The notes below the pieces were generated by a model, which saw only the letters and a program-made list of their open reading frames with translations, was not told the origin of the DNA and searched no databases. Position numbers and translations under genes: made by a program. From Marinobacter nauticus (GTDB taxonomy: Bacteria > Pseudomonadota > Gammaproteobacteria > Enterobacterales > Shewanellaceae), in the NCBI RefSeq assembly GCF_019801015.1, contig NZ_JAHVJZ010000001.1:1-64000 (forward strand): a stretch of 64,000 nucleotides of DNA, written 5' to 3'. Of this stretch, positions 25,801 through 34,477 are shown piece by piece; within the stretch, counting starts at the first letter, position 1, and every line of letters starts with the position of its first letter.

Positions 25801-27345
25801 ATGATCAAGGATTTTATCCTCCCGGACATCGGCGAAGGGGTTGTTGAGTGCGAGCTGGTGGACTGGCTGGTGACCGAAGGGGAGGTGATCAAAGAGGATC
25901 AGCCGGTGGCGGACGTGATGACCGACAAAGCCCTGGTTCAGATCCCCGCGCCTTATGACGGGGTGGTCACCAAGCTTTATTACCAGAAAGGCGAGATTGC
26001 CAAAGTGCATGAGCCGCTGTTCCAGGTGCAGCTGGATGGGGAAGGCGAAGAGGCCGGCAGTGCCGAGCCCCAGGCGGCTGCCCCGGCTGCTGGCACGGCA
26101 ACCGAAGTGCGCGACTTTATCCTGCCGGACATCGGCGAAGGGATTGTTGAGTGTGAAGTGGTGGATTGGCTGGTCGCCGAGGGGGATCCGGTAGAAGAGG
26201 ATCAGCCCATCTGCGACGTGATGACCGACAAGGCGCTGGTTCAAATCCCGGCCAAAGAGGCCGGCATCATTAAGACCCTCTACTATCGCAAAGGTCAGGT
26301 GGCCAAGGTGCACGAGCCGCTGTTTGCCCTCGAAGTTACGGTCAGCGCGGATGAGGTCGCCGCCCCTGCGCAAACCGCACCGGTTTCGGCACCCAGCACA
26401 CCGGATGCCCCGACCACCGCAGCACGCGCCGGAAAGGCGCTGGCCAGCCCGGCGGTACGCCGTCTGGCCCGGGAGCATGATCTGGACCTGGCGCAGGTGC
26501 CCGGCAGCGGTAAGAACGGGCGGGTGATGAAGGAGGACGTAAAGGCCTTCCTGAGCGGTGGTGCCGCGATGGTCGTTGAGGCCGCCCCTGCTCCGGTTCC
26601 GGCTGCCTCGCCGGCCCAGGCGCCGGTGCAGCCCGCAGCGGAAGATCGGGTGGAGCCCATTCGTGGGATTCAGGCGGCGATGGCCCGCCAGATGACCGCT
26701 TCGGTACAGACCATTCCGCACTTCACCTATTGTGAAGAGCTGGATTTGACCGATCTGGTCGCGCTGCGCAAGCGGATGAAGGAACAGTACGCCCAACAAG
26801 GCGTTAAGCTGACCCTGATGCCGTTCTTTATCAAAGCGCTCTCTCTGGCGATGCGTGAGTTCCCGGTGCTGAATGCCCGTGTGAACGACGACTGCACCGA
26901 GCTGACCTACGTGGCCGATCACAATATCGGCATGGCAGTGGACGGCAAGCTGGGCCTGATTGTGCCGAACGTGAAACAGGTGCAGCAGCGCAGCATTGTT
27001 GAGGTGGCCAACGAGGTCACCCGGCTGACCCAATCTGCCCGTGACGGCCGGGTGGATCCGGCCGACCTGAAAGGCGGCAGCATCTCCATCTCCAATATCG
27101 GCGCACTGGGCGGCACCGTGGCGACCCCGATCATCAATAAGCCGGAAGTGGCGATTGTGGCATTGGGTAAACTGCAAACGCTGCCCCGCTTTAACGACAA
27201 AGGGGAAGTGGAAGCGCGTACCATTATGCAGGTGAGCTGGTCCGGCGATCATCGCGTTATCGACGGCGGCACCATTGCCCGATTCTGCAACCTGTGGAAG
27301 CAGTATCTGGAGCAGCCGGAAAGCATGCTGATGGCGATGAGCTGA
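25801..27345 (+). CDS. bkdB: Branched-chain 2-oxoacid dehydrogenase E2 (dihydrolipoamide acyltransferase)
   Basis: A 514-residue E2 core. It has two lipoyl domains (about 2-78 and 104-180) with lipoyl lysines at Lys43 and Lys144, each in a TDKALVQIP motif; the near-identical domains suggest an internal duplication. Ala/Pro-rich linkers flank a subunit-binding domain (about 215-253), and the acyltransferase domain ends with the catalytic SGDHRVIDGG. No E3 lipoamide dehydrogenase gene follows, so the shared chromosomal Lpd is likely used. Confidence 0.95.
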   Translation: MIKDFILPDIGEGVVECELVDWLVTEGEVIKEDQPVADVMTDKALVQIPAPYDGVVTKLYYQKGEIAKVHEPLFQVQLDGEGEEAGSAEPQAAAPAAGTATEVRDFILPDIGEGIVECEVVDWLVAEGDPVEEDQPICDVMTDKALVQIPAKEAGIIKTLYYRKGQVAKVHEPLFALEVTVSADEVAAPAQTAPVSAPSTPDAPTTAARAGKALASPAVRRLAREHDLDLAQVPGSGKNGRVMKEDVKAFLSGGAAMVVEAAPAPVPAASPAQAPVQPAAEDRVEPIRGIQAAMARQMTASVQTIPHFTYCEELDLTDLVALRKRMKEQYAQQGVKLTLMPFFIKALSLAMREFPVLNARVNDDCTELTYVADHNIGMAVDGKLGLIVPNVKQVQQRSIVEVANEVTRLTQSARDGRVDPADLKGGSISISNIGALGGTVATPIINKPEVAIVALGKLQTLPRFNDKGEVEARTIMQVSWSGDHRVIDGGTIARFCNLWKQYLEQPESMLMAMS

Positions 27346-27362
27346 TCGCATTGATGCAATGG

Positions 27363-27393
27363 AAAAGGGCCCGCCGGTGCGGGCCCTTTTTTG
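27363..27393 (+). terminator. bkd operon terminator
   Basis: AAAAGGGCCCGC-CGGT-GCGGGCCCTTTT hairpin followed by T. It is a strong terminator 17 bp after the E2 stop. Confidence 0.9.
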
Positions 27394-27482
27394 TGGCTGG
27401 CCGACGCGGAGGTCGTTTTGCTTGAGCAAAATCTAAACAGCCGTTAGGTTGAGAAAGATTACGATTCAAAGAGTGACGACTG

Positions 27483-27656
27483 ATGGTGCTGATGATGATC
27501 GCAACCGCCCTGAATGTGCTGGGGCTGGTGATGGTACTGGTGGAGCAGGGCGGTAATGGCGTCTGGGTTCTGCTGGCAGGACTGACGTTGACGGCGATTC
27601 CCTGGTTACGGCAGCTGGTGGGCGTCCCTTCAAAACGTGGCACTCCGCTGAATTAA
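27483..27656 (+). CDS. Small two-span membrane protein (57 residues)
   Basis: An ATG-to-TAA frame of 57 codons. It codes for two hydrophobic stretches (about 3-20 and 26-42) split by a short EQGGNG turn, then a basic tail (RQLVGVPSKRG). GC-rich codon use matches the neighbours. It falls below the usual size cut-off and no family is recognised. The ribosome site is weak (GAGTGACG). It lies between the bkd terminator and the L,D-transpeptidase gene on the same strand. Confidence 0.55.
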   Translation: MVLMMIATALNVLGLVMVLVEQGGNGVWVLLAGLTLTAIPWLRQLVGVPSKRGTPLN

Positions 27657-27690
27657 CTATACTTTCGTCACTTCACTTGAGGGGGTGGCG

Positions 27691-29061
27691 ATGAAACTTT
27701 GGTGGTTGATAGGGCTGTGGGCACTGTGGGCGAACGCCGTGCAGGCAACGGCCACCGTTTCCTGGCAGGGGGAAGAGCTGCAGCCCCACCTGTCGCAATG
27801 GCAGTCGCTGCTGGTCGATTTAGGCTACCTCAGGCCCATCGCTCACCTCACGCCGCAACAGCAGGATGAGGCACTGACGCAAGCGACGCTGAACCTGCTC
27901 AGGCTCAGACAGGGGTTGCAGGGCAGTGCGGCATCTCCCTCCGAGACTCTTTCCCGTGCCGTTGACAACAACCAATTGCCCCAGTTGATGGCCAATCTGT
28001 CGCTGCGTTACCAGGGCTTCGAGCGGCTGCGTCGCCAGCTGCAGCGTGAATTGACGCTTCAGGCCATGCCCTTGCCCGACCTCAGTCCATTTACCACCAT
28101 GAGCCTGGGGCAGAGCCACCCTGAGTTACCGGAGCTGCGACGCCTGATGGCGGCCCGTGCCGGCCAGACTCTCTCTGCAATGGTTCAGGACCGAGCGGTG
28201 TGGGATCCCCCCTTTGACCGATTGTTGCGGGATTATCAGCGCCAACATGGATTGAAGACCAATGGCCGGATCGACGCCGCGACCCGTCGCCACCTGGAGC
28301 AGGACCCGGCGGATCGGATAGCCGCCATTCGCTACTCGCTGAGGCAGTGGTACCAGCTTCCGGAAACCCAATCCGGCTATACCCTGCTGGTGAACATCCC
28401 GCATTATCAGCTGTTGGTGCTGCATCAGGGGCGGGTGGAGATGGTGCTGCCAGTGGTGGTGGGTGCCCCGGATACCCCGACCCCGAAGATGAACAGTCAG
28501 TTCCGCAGCGTGACCCTCAACCCCTCCTGGACACCTCCCATGAGCATTGTGCGGGGAGAGTTATTGCCGAGTCTGCAGACAGACCCGAACAGCCTGGCCC
28601 GGCAGGGCTTTGAATGGATAGGCCGGGACGGCACGTTGCTTCCCTGGGATGGGGTAGACGCCAATCAGGTTGGCGACGTACTGGGGCGCTATCAGTTGCG
28701 CCAACGGCCGGGCCGCAATAATCCGCTGGGGCGGGTGCGGTTCAATCTTACCCAGAGCCAGTCCATCTATCTTCACGACACCAATCGACCGATGTTGTTT
28801 CGACAGAGCTACCGCGCCCTGAGTCATGGCTGTATCCGGGTGGATGACTACGAACGGGTTCTGGCCTTGCTGATGGAGAATGAGTCGGCCCAGACGAAGC
28901 GCTCGGTGGACAGCGCGCTTCGCAACAACGACAGCCGAACCGTGCGAGTGGGCGACAGCGTCCAGGTCAACCTGGTCTATATGCCTGCCTGGGCCGGTGC
29001 CGATGACCGGCTGAGCCTGGCGCAGGACGTGTATGGCTGGGTCAAGGCCGAGCCGCTTTAA
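27691..29061 (+). CDS. L,D-transpeptidase of the YcbB/LdtD type
   Basis: A 456-residue periplasmic enzyme that forms 3-3 peptidoglycan cross-links. A signal peptide spans residues 1-21. A peptidoglycan-binding-like helix (PFDRLLRDYQRQHGLKTNGRID) precedes the catalytic YkuD domain, whose nucleophile in SHGCIRVDD is Cys381. E. coli LdtD is 615 residues, so this is a compact form with less N-terminal and inserted sequence. The ATG at 27691 follows GAGGGGG by about five bases. Confidence 0.9.
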   Translation: MKLWWLIGLWALWANAVQATATVSWQGEELQPHLSQWQSLLVDLGYLRPIAHLTPQQQDEALTQATLNLLRLRQGLQGSAASPSETLSRAVDNNQLPQLMANLSLRYQGFERLRRQLQRELTLQAMPLPDLSPFTTMSLGQSHPELPELRRLMAARAGQTLSAMVQDRAVWDPPFDRLLRDYQRQHGLKTNGRIDAATRRHLEQDPADRIAAIRYSLRQWYQLPETQSGYTLLVNIPHYQLLVLHQGRVEMVLPVVVGAPDTPTPKMNSQFRSVTLNPSWTPPMSIVRGELLPSLQTDPNSLARQGFEWIGRDGTLLPWDGVDANQVGDVLGRYQLRQRPGRNNPLGRVRFNLTQSQSIYLHDTNRPMLFRQSYRALSHGCIRVDDYERVLALLMENESAQTKRSVDSALRNNDSRTVRVGDSVQVNLVYMPAWAGADDRLSLAQDVYGWVKAEPL

Positions 29062-29331
29062 TAATTGAGTGAAATGCTGGGTTACTTTTCTTTGCGCGGA
29101 AAATTGGTCAGAGCGGGGCATATTCTCCACTCAATCTCCGTAAATGAGTGAGGCGGGGTCGGTTCTCCGCTGAGGAATCGGCTGAGCCGGTTGGACAAGA
29201 CACCGGATTTTGTTTCAAAACATCAACCAGTTCCCACGGTGAGTTACAGACACCGGTGAAACCAACGAGATGGCCGTGTAACAGCCACTAATTCATTTTT
29301 ATCTATCAAAACCCGCACTTATCTTCCCAAC

Positions 29332-29345
29332 GCTGAATATTCAGC
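29332..29345. promoter_or_regulatory. Perfect 14-bp palindrome upstream of the Tad locus
   Basis: GCTGAATATTCAGC is a perfect palindrome in the 582-bp AT-rich gap between the L,D-transpeptidase and flp. The hairpin ATATGC-GCAAA-GCATAT follows at 29418-29434. It is a candidate operator for the Tad operon; no regulator is identified and no gene is seen between 29062 and 29643. Confidence 0.35.
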
Positions 29346-29643
29346 CCGGAATGGCGGTGCGGTGCTTTTGCGTTGTAGCAGAGAATTGAACGGTGTTTAA
29401 ACTCAAGTAGAACAACCATATGCGCAAAGCATATATCGTTTTATCACGCATAAAATAACCAGAGGTTCTATAAACAGTACTCAGTGCTTGATGAATGTTC
29501 TGAGAAATCAGCTTTCACAAAAGGCGCGTTTTTCTCGTTTGGTCTAACGTTACTCATGCTCTGGGTTTACAGGATGTTTCTCTCACCTTCTACAAGGACG
29601 TTCAATCATTTGCTCAGAGAGCTTTTCACGATTGGAGGTCAAT

Positions 29644-29844
29644 ATGTTTAAGCAAGCTTTTATCGATTTCTGGAACGATGATTCAGGCCTGACTGCAGTG
29701 GAATACGCCATTGCTGGTGGCCTGGTGGTAGGCGGCATGGTTATCGCCTTTACCGAGCTGGGCACTGAAGCCACGAACCAGATTACAGACCTGTGCGCCG
29801 CGGCATCTGGCAATGACGCCAACGCGGACTGTGACGGCCTGTAA
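29644..29844 (+). CDS. flp: Flp/Fap pilin component (class III type IVb prepilin)
   Basis: A 66-residue prepilin, the structural subunit of the Tad pilus. The short leader ends in a Gly before LTAVEYAIAGG; the Glu five residues after the cleavage site and the following hydrophobic helix are the Flp hallmark. The C-terminus has two Cys (near 55 and 63) that could form a disulfide, which many Flp pilins lack. The ATG at 29644 has a TTGGAGGT site, the strongest ribosome site in the locus and fitting for an abundant subunit. Confidence 0.93.
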   Translation: MFKQAFIDFWNDDSGLTAVEYAIAGGLVVGGMVIAFTELGTEATNQITDLCAAASGNDANADCDGL

Positions 29845-29962
29845 GAGAATCCGCCCCCGTGGTGCCGAAGATTAAGGTACCGCGGGGCGTCTTCGCTTTG
29901 ACGGTCCGTGCGTTACGTCAAAGCCTGGTTTAACCCGTATCTCATTAGACGCACGGCTTGCC

Positions 29963-30490
29963 ATGGATATCTCCTCAGAGTTTCTGACCGATCTGCTCAC
30001 TTTTGTGTTCTTTGTGACGGCCATGGTGCTGGACCTCAGAACGCAACGGATCCCCAATGCCCTTGCGGTGACCGCATTGCTGACCGGCTTGCTGGTGAAC
30101 ACCGTGGCGGCTGGCTGGAGTGGATTGGGTACCGCGTTGTTAGGCGCCGCATCCGCGCTGGTTCTGGTGCCGTTTTACGGCAAAAAGTGGATCGGGGGTG
30201 GGGACGTCAAGCTGATGATCGGCATTGGTGCGTTGATTGGCCCCATTCATTGCCTTTGGGTGGTGGCTCTGGCCATTACCTGTGGCGCCTTGCTGGTGCC
30301 ACTGCTGGCCACGTTTCAACTGGGCTGGCGGGCGCTTGGGGCTACTGCACAACGTTACTACCAGTGCGTCATTACCCGAACTTATGTTCCGCCACGGCCC
30401 GGTGAGATTGCGGCGGCCCGAGTGCCTTATGCGCCTGCATTTGCTGCGGGTTGGGGGTTGACCTGTCTGCTCCACTTCCCGGGACTTTAG
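29963..30490 (+). CDS. cpaA: Prepilin peptidase CpaA/TadV
   Basis: A 175-residue inner-membrane aspartic protease that cleaves and processes Flp and the TadE/TadF pseudopilins. The two catalytic Asp are Asp24 (in MVLDLRTQRIPN) and Asp81 (in GGGDVKLM). Several hydrophobic spans follow. It lacks the N-terminal cytoplasmic methylase domain of PilD, as usual for TadV. It sits 118 bp after flp and 8 bp before the AAA ATPase gene. Confidence 0.92.
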   Translation: MDISSEFLTDLLTFVFFVTAMVLDLRTQRIPNALAVTALLTGLLVNTVAAGWSGLGTALLGAASALVLVPFYGKKWIGGGDVKLMIGIGALIGPIHCLWVVALAITCGALLVPLLATFQLGWRALGATAQRYYQCVITRTYVPPRPGEIAAARVPYAPAFAAGWGLTCLLHFPGL

Positions 30491-30498
30491 GGGGTTGT

Positions 30499-31791
30499 AT
30501 GTATAAGCCGACCGAGACGTCTGCAACCGCTTCCAGCCACACCCTGGCGCCCGTTCCGTTATCGGTGGCCCAAACTGGCCTGGACCATGCGCTGTTGACC
30601 GGGCTGCTGCTGAAGCACCTGTATGACGGTGACGTGTTAACCCTGCACGAACTGGCGGAGCGGATGGCGCTGCGGGGACGCATCATTGAAGACCTGCTGA
30701 TCGACGCCAAGAAGGCGGAGTTGGTGGAGAACCGTTCTGCCACCAGTTCTGGCCAGCAGCGTTTCGCGCTCAGCGGCATGGGCCGGGAACAGGCCAAAGC
30801 GCAATTTGCCGCCAGCGGCTACCTGGGCGCAGCGCCGGTGCCGCTTAGCCAGTACGCCAAAGTGTGCCGCGCGCAGTCCAGTCGTCATCAGACGGTGACC
30901 CGCGATGATTTCGAGCGTGCCATGATGGACATGGTTGTACCGCCTGGTCTTAAGGAGAAGCTGGGCCCGGCGCTGAACTCCAAGCGCCCTTTGCTGATCT
31001 ACGGTCCGGCCGGGACCGGAAAAAGCTTTCTCTGCCGCAGCCTCAACCGGATGTTCCAGGATGAGGTTTTGATCCCCCACGCCATCTCTGTGGGGCATCA
31101 GATCATCGGCATCTTTGACCCCCATTACCATCGCCTTGCTGACACCGATGACGCCTCAACGCTGCTGTCTGAACAGCAGGACGCCCGTTGGCATCGCTGT
31201 CAGCGGCCACTGCTGATGGTGGGCGGGGAGCTGACCAGCCAGATGCTGGACATCAGTTATGACCCCAACAGCCGGACCTTTCGGGCACCCATCGGGCTGA
31301 TCGCCAATAACGGCCTGCTGTTGATTGACGACCTGGGCCGTCAGGCGGTGTCGCCCAAAGCGATATTCAACCGTTGGATTTTGCCGCTGGAAGAGGGCAG
31401 GGATTTTCTGGCGCTGCCCAGCGGTGAGCACTTTGAAGTGCCGTTTGAACAGCTGTTGCTGTTCTCCACCAACTTACAACCTACGGAACTGGTGGATGAA
31501 GCCTTTCTGCGACGCCTCGGCTACAAGGTGCGCTTTGGCGCCCTGGACAAAGAGACCTACCTGGCGATCTGGAAAGGCAACTGCGCGGAATTTGGACTGG
31601 CCTGTGAACCGGCCGCTGAGCAGTGGCTGGTGGAAGAGCAGTACCCACAAAGCCAGCGACCATTGCTGCCTTGTCATCCCAGGGATCTGCTGTCCATCGT
31701 GTCCGATCGCATCAAGTATCACGGCCAGTCGGCTGTGATCACCCAGGAGATGCTTGAGTACGCCTGGGACCTTTATTTCGTTGAGGGGTAG
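30499..31791 (+). CDS. AAA ATPase embedded in the Tad operon
   Basis: A 430-residue ATPase of unknown role. Residues 1-20 are Pro/Ser/Thr-rich; residues 30-90 resemble a winged-helix fold. Walker A is GPAGTGKS (169-176), Walker B LLLIDD (273-278), a sensor-1 FSTN at 322-325 and an Arg pair FLRR at 336-339. This is a MoxR/AAA+-like layout, unlike TadA (secretion ATPase) or TadZ (ParA-like). It begins 8 bp after cpaA and lies ahead of cpaB, so it is co-expressed with the pilus machinery. It could be a remodelling chaperone or regulator; that is inference. Confidence 0.8.
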   Translation: MYKPTETSATASSHTLAPVPLSVAQTGLDHALLTGLLLKHLYDGDVLTLHELAERMALRGRIIEDLLIDAKKAELVENRSATSSGQQRFALSGMGREQAKAQFAASGYLGAAPVPLSQYAKVCRAQSSRHQTVTRDDFERAMMDMVVPPGLKEKLGPALNSKRPLLIYGPAGTGKSFLCRSLNRMFQDEVLIPHAISVGHQIIGIFDPHYHRLADTDDASTLLSEQQDARWHRCQRPLLMVGGELTSQMLDISYDPNSRTFRAPIGLIANNGLLLIDDLGRQAVSPKAIFNRWILPLEEGRDFLALPSGEHFEVPFEQLLLFSTNLQPTELVDEAFLRRLGYKVRFGALDKETYLAIWKGNCAEFGLACEPAAEQWLVEEQYPQSQRPLLPCHPRDLLSIVSDRIKYHGQSAVITQEMLEYAWDLYFVEG

Positions 31792-31849
31792 AGCTGTCCC
31801 CTGACAAACAGCCTGCCAGTTGGCCGGGCTTACTGTGAGGAGTTGAGTT

Positions 31850-32716
31850 ATGCGCTCTTTGGTTTTTGTCCTTATCTCCGTGGCTTTCGGGATTGGCGCG
31901 GTGCTGCTGGCTCAGCGCTGGATGGAGCAAAGCAAGCCGGTACAGCCGACCGACAATACGATGCCGGTGGTGGCCATGTCGGTGTCGGTTCCTGCGGGCA
32001 CCATTCTTCAGGAGAAGCATCTGGTCGTGAAGAGTGTGCCAAGGGAACTGGTGCCTGAAAAGAGCTTCAGTGAAGCCCAGATGGTGGCCGGCATGGTCTC
32101 CAAGTTTCCGCTGATCCAGGGCGACATTCTCAATTCCGAGAAGCTTGCTGCCAAAGGCGAGGGCAGCGTGCTGGCCAGCCTCATTGCGCCGCATATGCGG
32201 GCCGTCACCATTCGGGTCAACGACGTGGTGGGGGTGGCCGGCTTCCTGCTGCCCGGTAACCGCGTGGACGTTCTGGTCACCCTCAATCAGCGTCGCGAAG
32301 CCAAAACCGCGGCGGACTGGTCAGCCGATACCGAAGTGATCCTGAGCAACCTGAAAGTGCTGGCGGTGGACCAGAAAGCCAATCAGGACGGCAACCAGCC
32401 GGTGGTCGTCCGGGCAGTGACCCTTGAAGTGACGCTGGAGCAGGCAGAAACGCTGATGAGCGCCCGCAACAAAGGCAGTATCCAGCTGGCCCTGCGTAAC
32501 CCCACAGATGATGCACAGGTTGACGTTGCCAGCCTGGAACCGATGCGCCCTAAAGACACGCTGCCCGTTACCCAATCGGAGCCTGATGAGGTGAAGCGCC
32601 CCCGGGAGCGTCAACGGCTGCGGATGGAAGTGATTAAGGGAACCGATCAGCAGATCGTGATCATGGATGAGCGGGAGCCGACCGGTTCCGCCACATTCGC
32701 AAGAAAGGACGGATAA
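31850..32716 (+). CDS. cpaB: Flp pilus assembly protein CpaB/RcpC
   Basis: A 288-residue protein with an N-terminal signal-anchor (residues 1-21) and a SAF (antifreeze-like) domain starting with VVAMSVSVPAGTIL (residues 40-53). A CpaB C-terminal region with beta-rich, LPGNRVDVLVTL segment follows. CpaB links the inner platform with the secretin and the peptidoglycan. The secretin gene follows two bases after its stop. Confidence 0.9.
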   Translation: MRSLVFVLISVAFGIGAVLLAQRWMEQSKPVQPTDNTMPVVAMSVSVPAGTILQEKHLVVKSVPRELVPEKSFSEAQMVAGMVSKFPLIQGDILNSEKLAAKGEGSVLASLIAPHMRAVTIRVNDVVGVAGFLLPGNRVDVLVTLNQRREAKTAADWSADTEVILSNLKVLAVDQKANQDGNQPVVVRAVTLEVTLEQAETLMSARNKGSIQLALRNPTDDAQVDVASLEPMRPKDTLPVTQSEPDEVKRPRERQRLRMEVIKGTDQQIVIMDEREPTGSATFARKDG

Positions 32717-32718
32717 CC

Positions 32719-34167
32719 ATGACTATTCGGAAATTGACTCTTTCGCCTGGCGGTTTTGCCTGGATGGCCGCTTTGCTGTTGGCGTTTTCCCTGGCAATGG
32801 TGCCGCCGGTGCAGGCAGGGGGCCGCAGCGGCATGCAGCCCTACAGCTTCCCGGTGCCGATCCACAAATCCAAAACCATGTCGCTGGCTAATGCGGCTGA
32901 ACGGGTGTCCGTGGGCAACCCGGAGATCGCTGACATTTTGCTGATCAACCCCAAAGAGCTGTACATCCTTGGGCGTCAGCTGGGCAGCACCAACATCATG
33001 GTGTGGGACAAGAATGATCGGCTGGTGGACATTGTCGACATCGAGATCACCCATGACCTTAATGGCCTGAAAGAGAAGCTGCATCGCTTCCTGCCGGAGG
33101 AGCCGATTGAGGTACACACCTCTCAGGGCCAACTGGTGATTGGCGGCCAGGTTTCCAACCTGGACAAGATGAACATGGCACTGGACCTGGCCCAGGGTTA
33201 CGCCCTGGCGGCCAACAATTCGGATAACCCCAGCACCGTACTCAATCTGATGACCGTCGGTGGCGGCCACCAGGTGATGCTGGAAGTGACGGTCACCGAA
33301 GTGCAACGTGAATTGGCCCGGACCCTGGACTCCGATTTTGCCCTGGTGTTTGAAGGGTCCGACTTTATTGGCGGGCTCCTGGGCGGCGATGGCCTGATCA
33401 GCAACAAAGGCATCTTCGGCAGCTACGTCAGTGGCGACGTGTTGTTCGACTTCGCCATGGATGTGGCCAAGCAGCAGGGGTTAGCCCGGGTGCTGGCGGA
33501 GCCGAACCTGACCACCATGAGCGGACAGTTGGCAGAATTCCTGTCCGGGGGCGAGTTCCCGGTGCCGGTCCCCAATGAAGACGGCGTGACCATTGCCTAC
33601 AAAGAGTTTGGGGTGGGTGTGAAGTTCGTTCCCACCGTGCTGAGCAGCGGCCGCATCAATCTGAACCTGAATGTGCTGGTCAGCGAACTGAGCACCGCGA
33701 ATTCGGTGGGCATTCTGCCGGAGGGGTCAAGCTCCATCATCGTTACGCCTTCGGTGACCAAGCGCAGCGCCAACTCCACCATTGAGCTGGGTGATGGCCA
33801 GACTATCGCCATTGCCGGCTTGCTGAGCAACACCATCCGGGAGAGCGTCGATGCGCTGCCGGGACTGGGTGAAATCCCGGTGTTGGGCCAACTGTTCTCC
33901 AGCCAGGAGTATCGCAACGGTGAAACCGAGCTGGTGATCCTGGTGACACCTCGTCTGGTGCGGCCCATCAATAAAGACAAACTGGTGTTGCCCACCGATG
34001 GCTTTATCGACCCCACTGATCTGGATTTCTACCTGATGGGTCGGATGTCCAAGCGGGATAGAGAAGCGCCGTCGGATACCAATCCCAACAGCGCCTCGGC
34101 ACCGGCAGACACCGTGCCCGCCACGGACGCCGGTGGGACTCAGAACAAGTACGGTCATTCCCTGTAA
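32719..34167 (+). CDS. cpaC: Tad secretin CpaC/RcpA
   Basis: A 482-residue outer-membrane secretin of type II/III secretion kind. A signal peptide (residues 1-34) is followed by an N0/BON-like pilus-assembly region (residues 45-150) and the C-terminal secretin beta-domain, with EFLSGGEFPVPVP and the conserved TPRLVRPI end. The long Ser/Asp/Pro tail after the secretin domain is unstructured. It forms the pore through which the Flp pilus leaves the cell. Confidence 0.93.
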   Translation: MTIRKLTLSPGGFAWMAALLLAFSLAMVPPVQAGGRSGMQPYSFPVPIHKSKTMSLANAAERVSVGNPEIADILLINPKELYILGRQLGSTNIMVWDKNDRLVDIVDIEITHDLNGLKEKLHRFLPEEPIEVHTSQGQLVIGGQVSNLDKMNMALDLAQGYALAANNSDNPSTVLNLMTVGGGHQVMLEVTVTEVQRELARTLDSDFALVFEGSDFIGGLLGGDGLISNKGIFGSYVSGDVLFDFAMDVAKQQGLARVLAEPNLTTMSGQLAEFLSGGEFPVPVPNEDGVTIAYKEFGVGVKFVPTVLSSGRINLNLNVLVSELSTANSVGILPEGSSSIIVTPSVTKRSANSTIELGDGQTIAIAGLLSNTIRESVDALPGLGEIPVLGQLFSSQEYRNGETELVILVTPRLVRPINKDKLVLPTDGFIDPTDLDFYLMGRMSKRDREAPSDTNPNSASAPADTVPATDAGGTQNKYGHSL

Positions 34168-34177
34168 GGAGCGCGAG

Positions 34178-34462
34178 ATGAAGAAGTGGGTATTTCTGCT
34201 GGCGGCCCTGAGTGGACTGGCCGGCTGTCAAAGCAACAACCTGATCGAGCAGTTCGACATGGGCGAAACGGTTGCCTCGTCACGCAATATGGCCATTCTC
34301 GACCCGGAAGCCTCTGTCCGGGACGAAGGCCGGATCAATGATCTGGATGGCCAGTATGGCGCGGGAGTGATGGACAACTACCGCAAATCCACTTACGCAC
34401 CGAAAACCGCCCGGGGAAGTCTCTCCAACTTCTCCGTCGGCGGAAGCAGAAGCAGCAACTGA
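34178..34462 (+). CDS. Small Tad-locus lipoprotein
   Basis: A 94-residue predicted lipoprotein. The signal peptide ends with LAGC (Cys15), and the mature part is polar, with a Ser/Arg-rich C-terminus. It lies between the secretin and tadG, where many Tad loci carry a pilotin-like lipoprotein (RcpB/CpaD), but it is far shorter than those and I see no clear similarity. A role as secretin pilotin is an inference. The ATG at 34178 follows AAGGAGCG. Confidence 0.7.
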   Translation: MKKWVFLLAALSGLAGCQSNNLIEQFDMGETVASSRNMAILDPEASVRDEGRINDLDGQYGAGVMDNYRKSTYAPKTARGSLSNFSVGGSRSSN

Positions 34463-34477
34463 TGTGAGGCGTTGAGC

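Noticed and set aside
25354-27429. A 691-codon open frame on the minus strand across the bkd genes
   Set aside because: It lies antisense to E1 beta and E2, which have full family motifs and good ribosome sites. The translation is His/Gln/Arg/Gly-rich, typical of an antisense shadow in GC-rich DNA.
29062-29643. Sigma-54 promoter before the Tad locus
   Set aside because: GG and GC elements with the required 10-base separation were not found.
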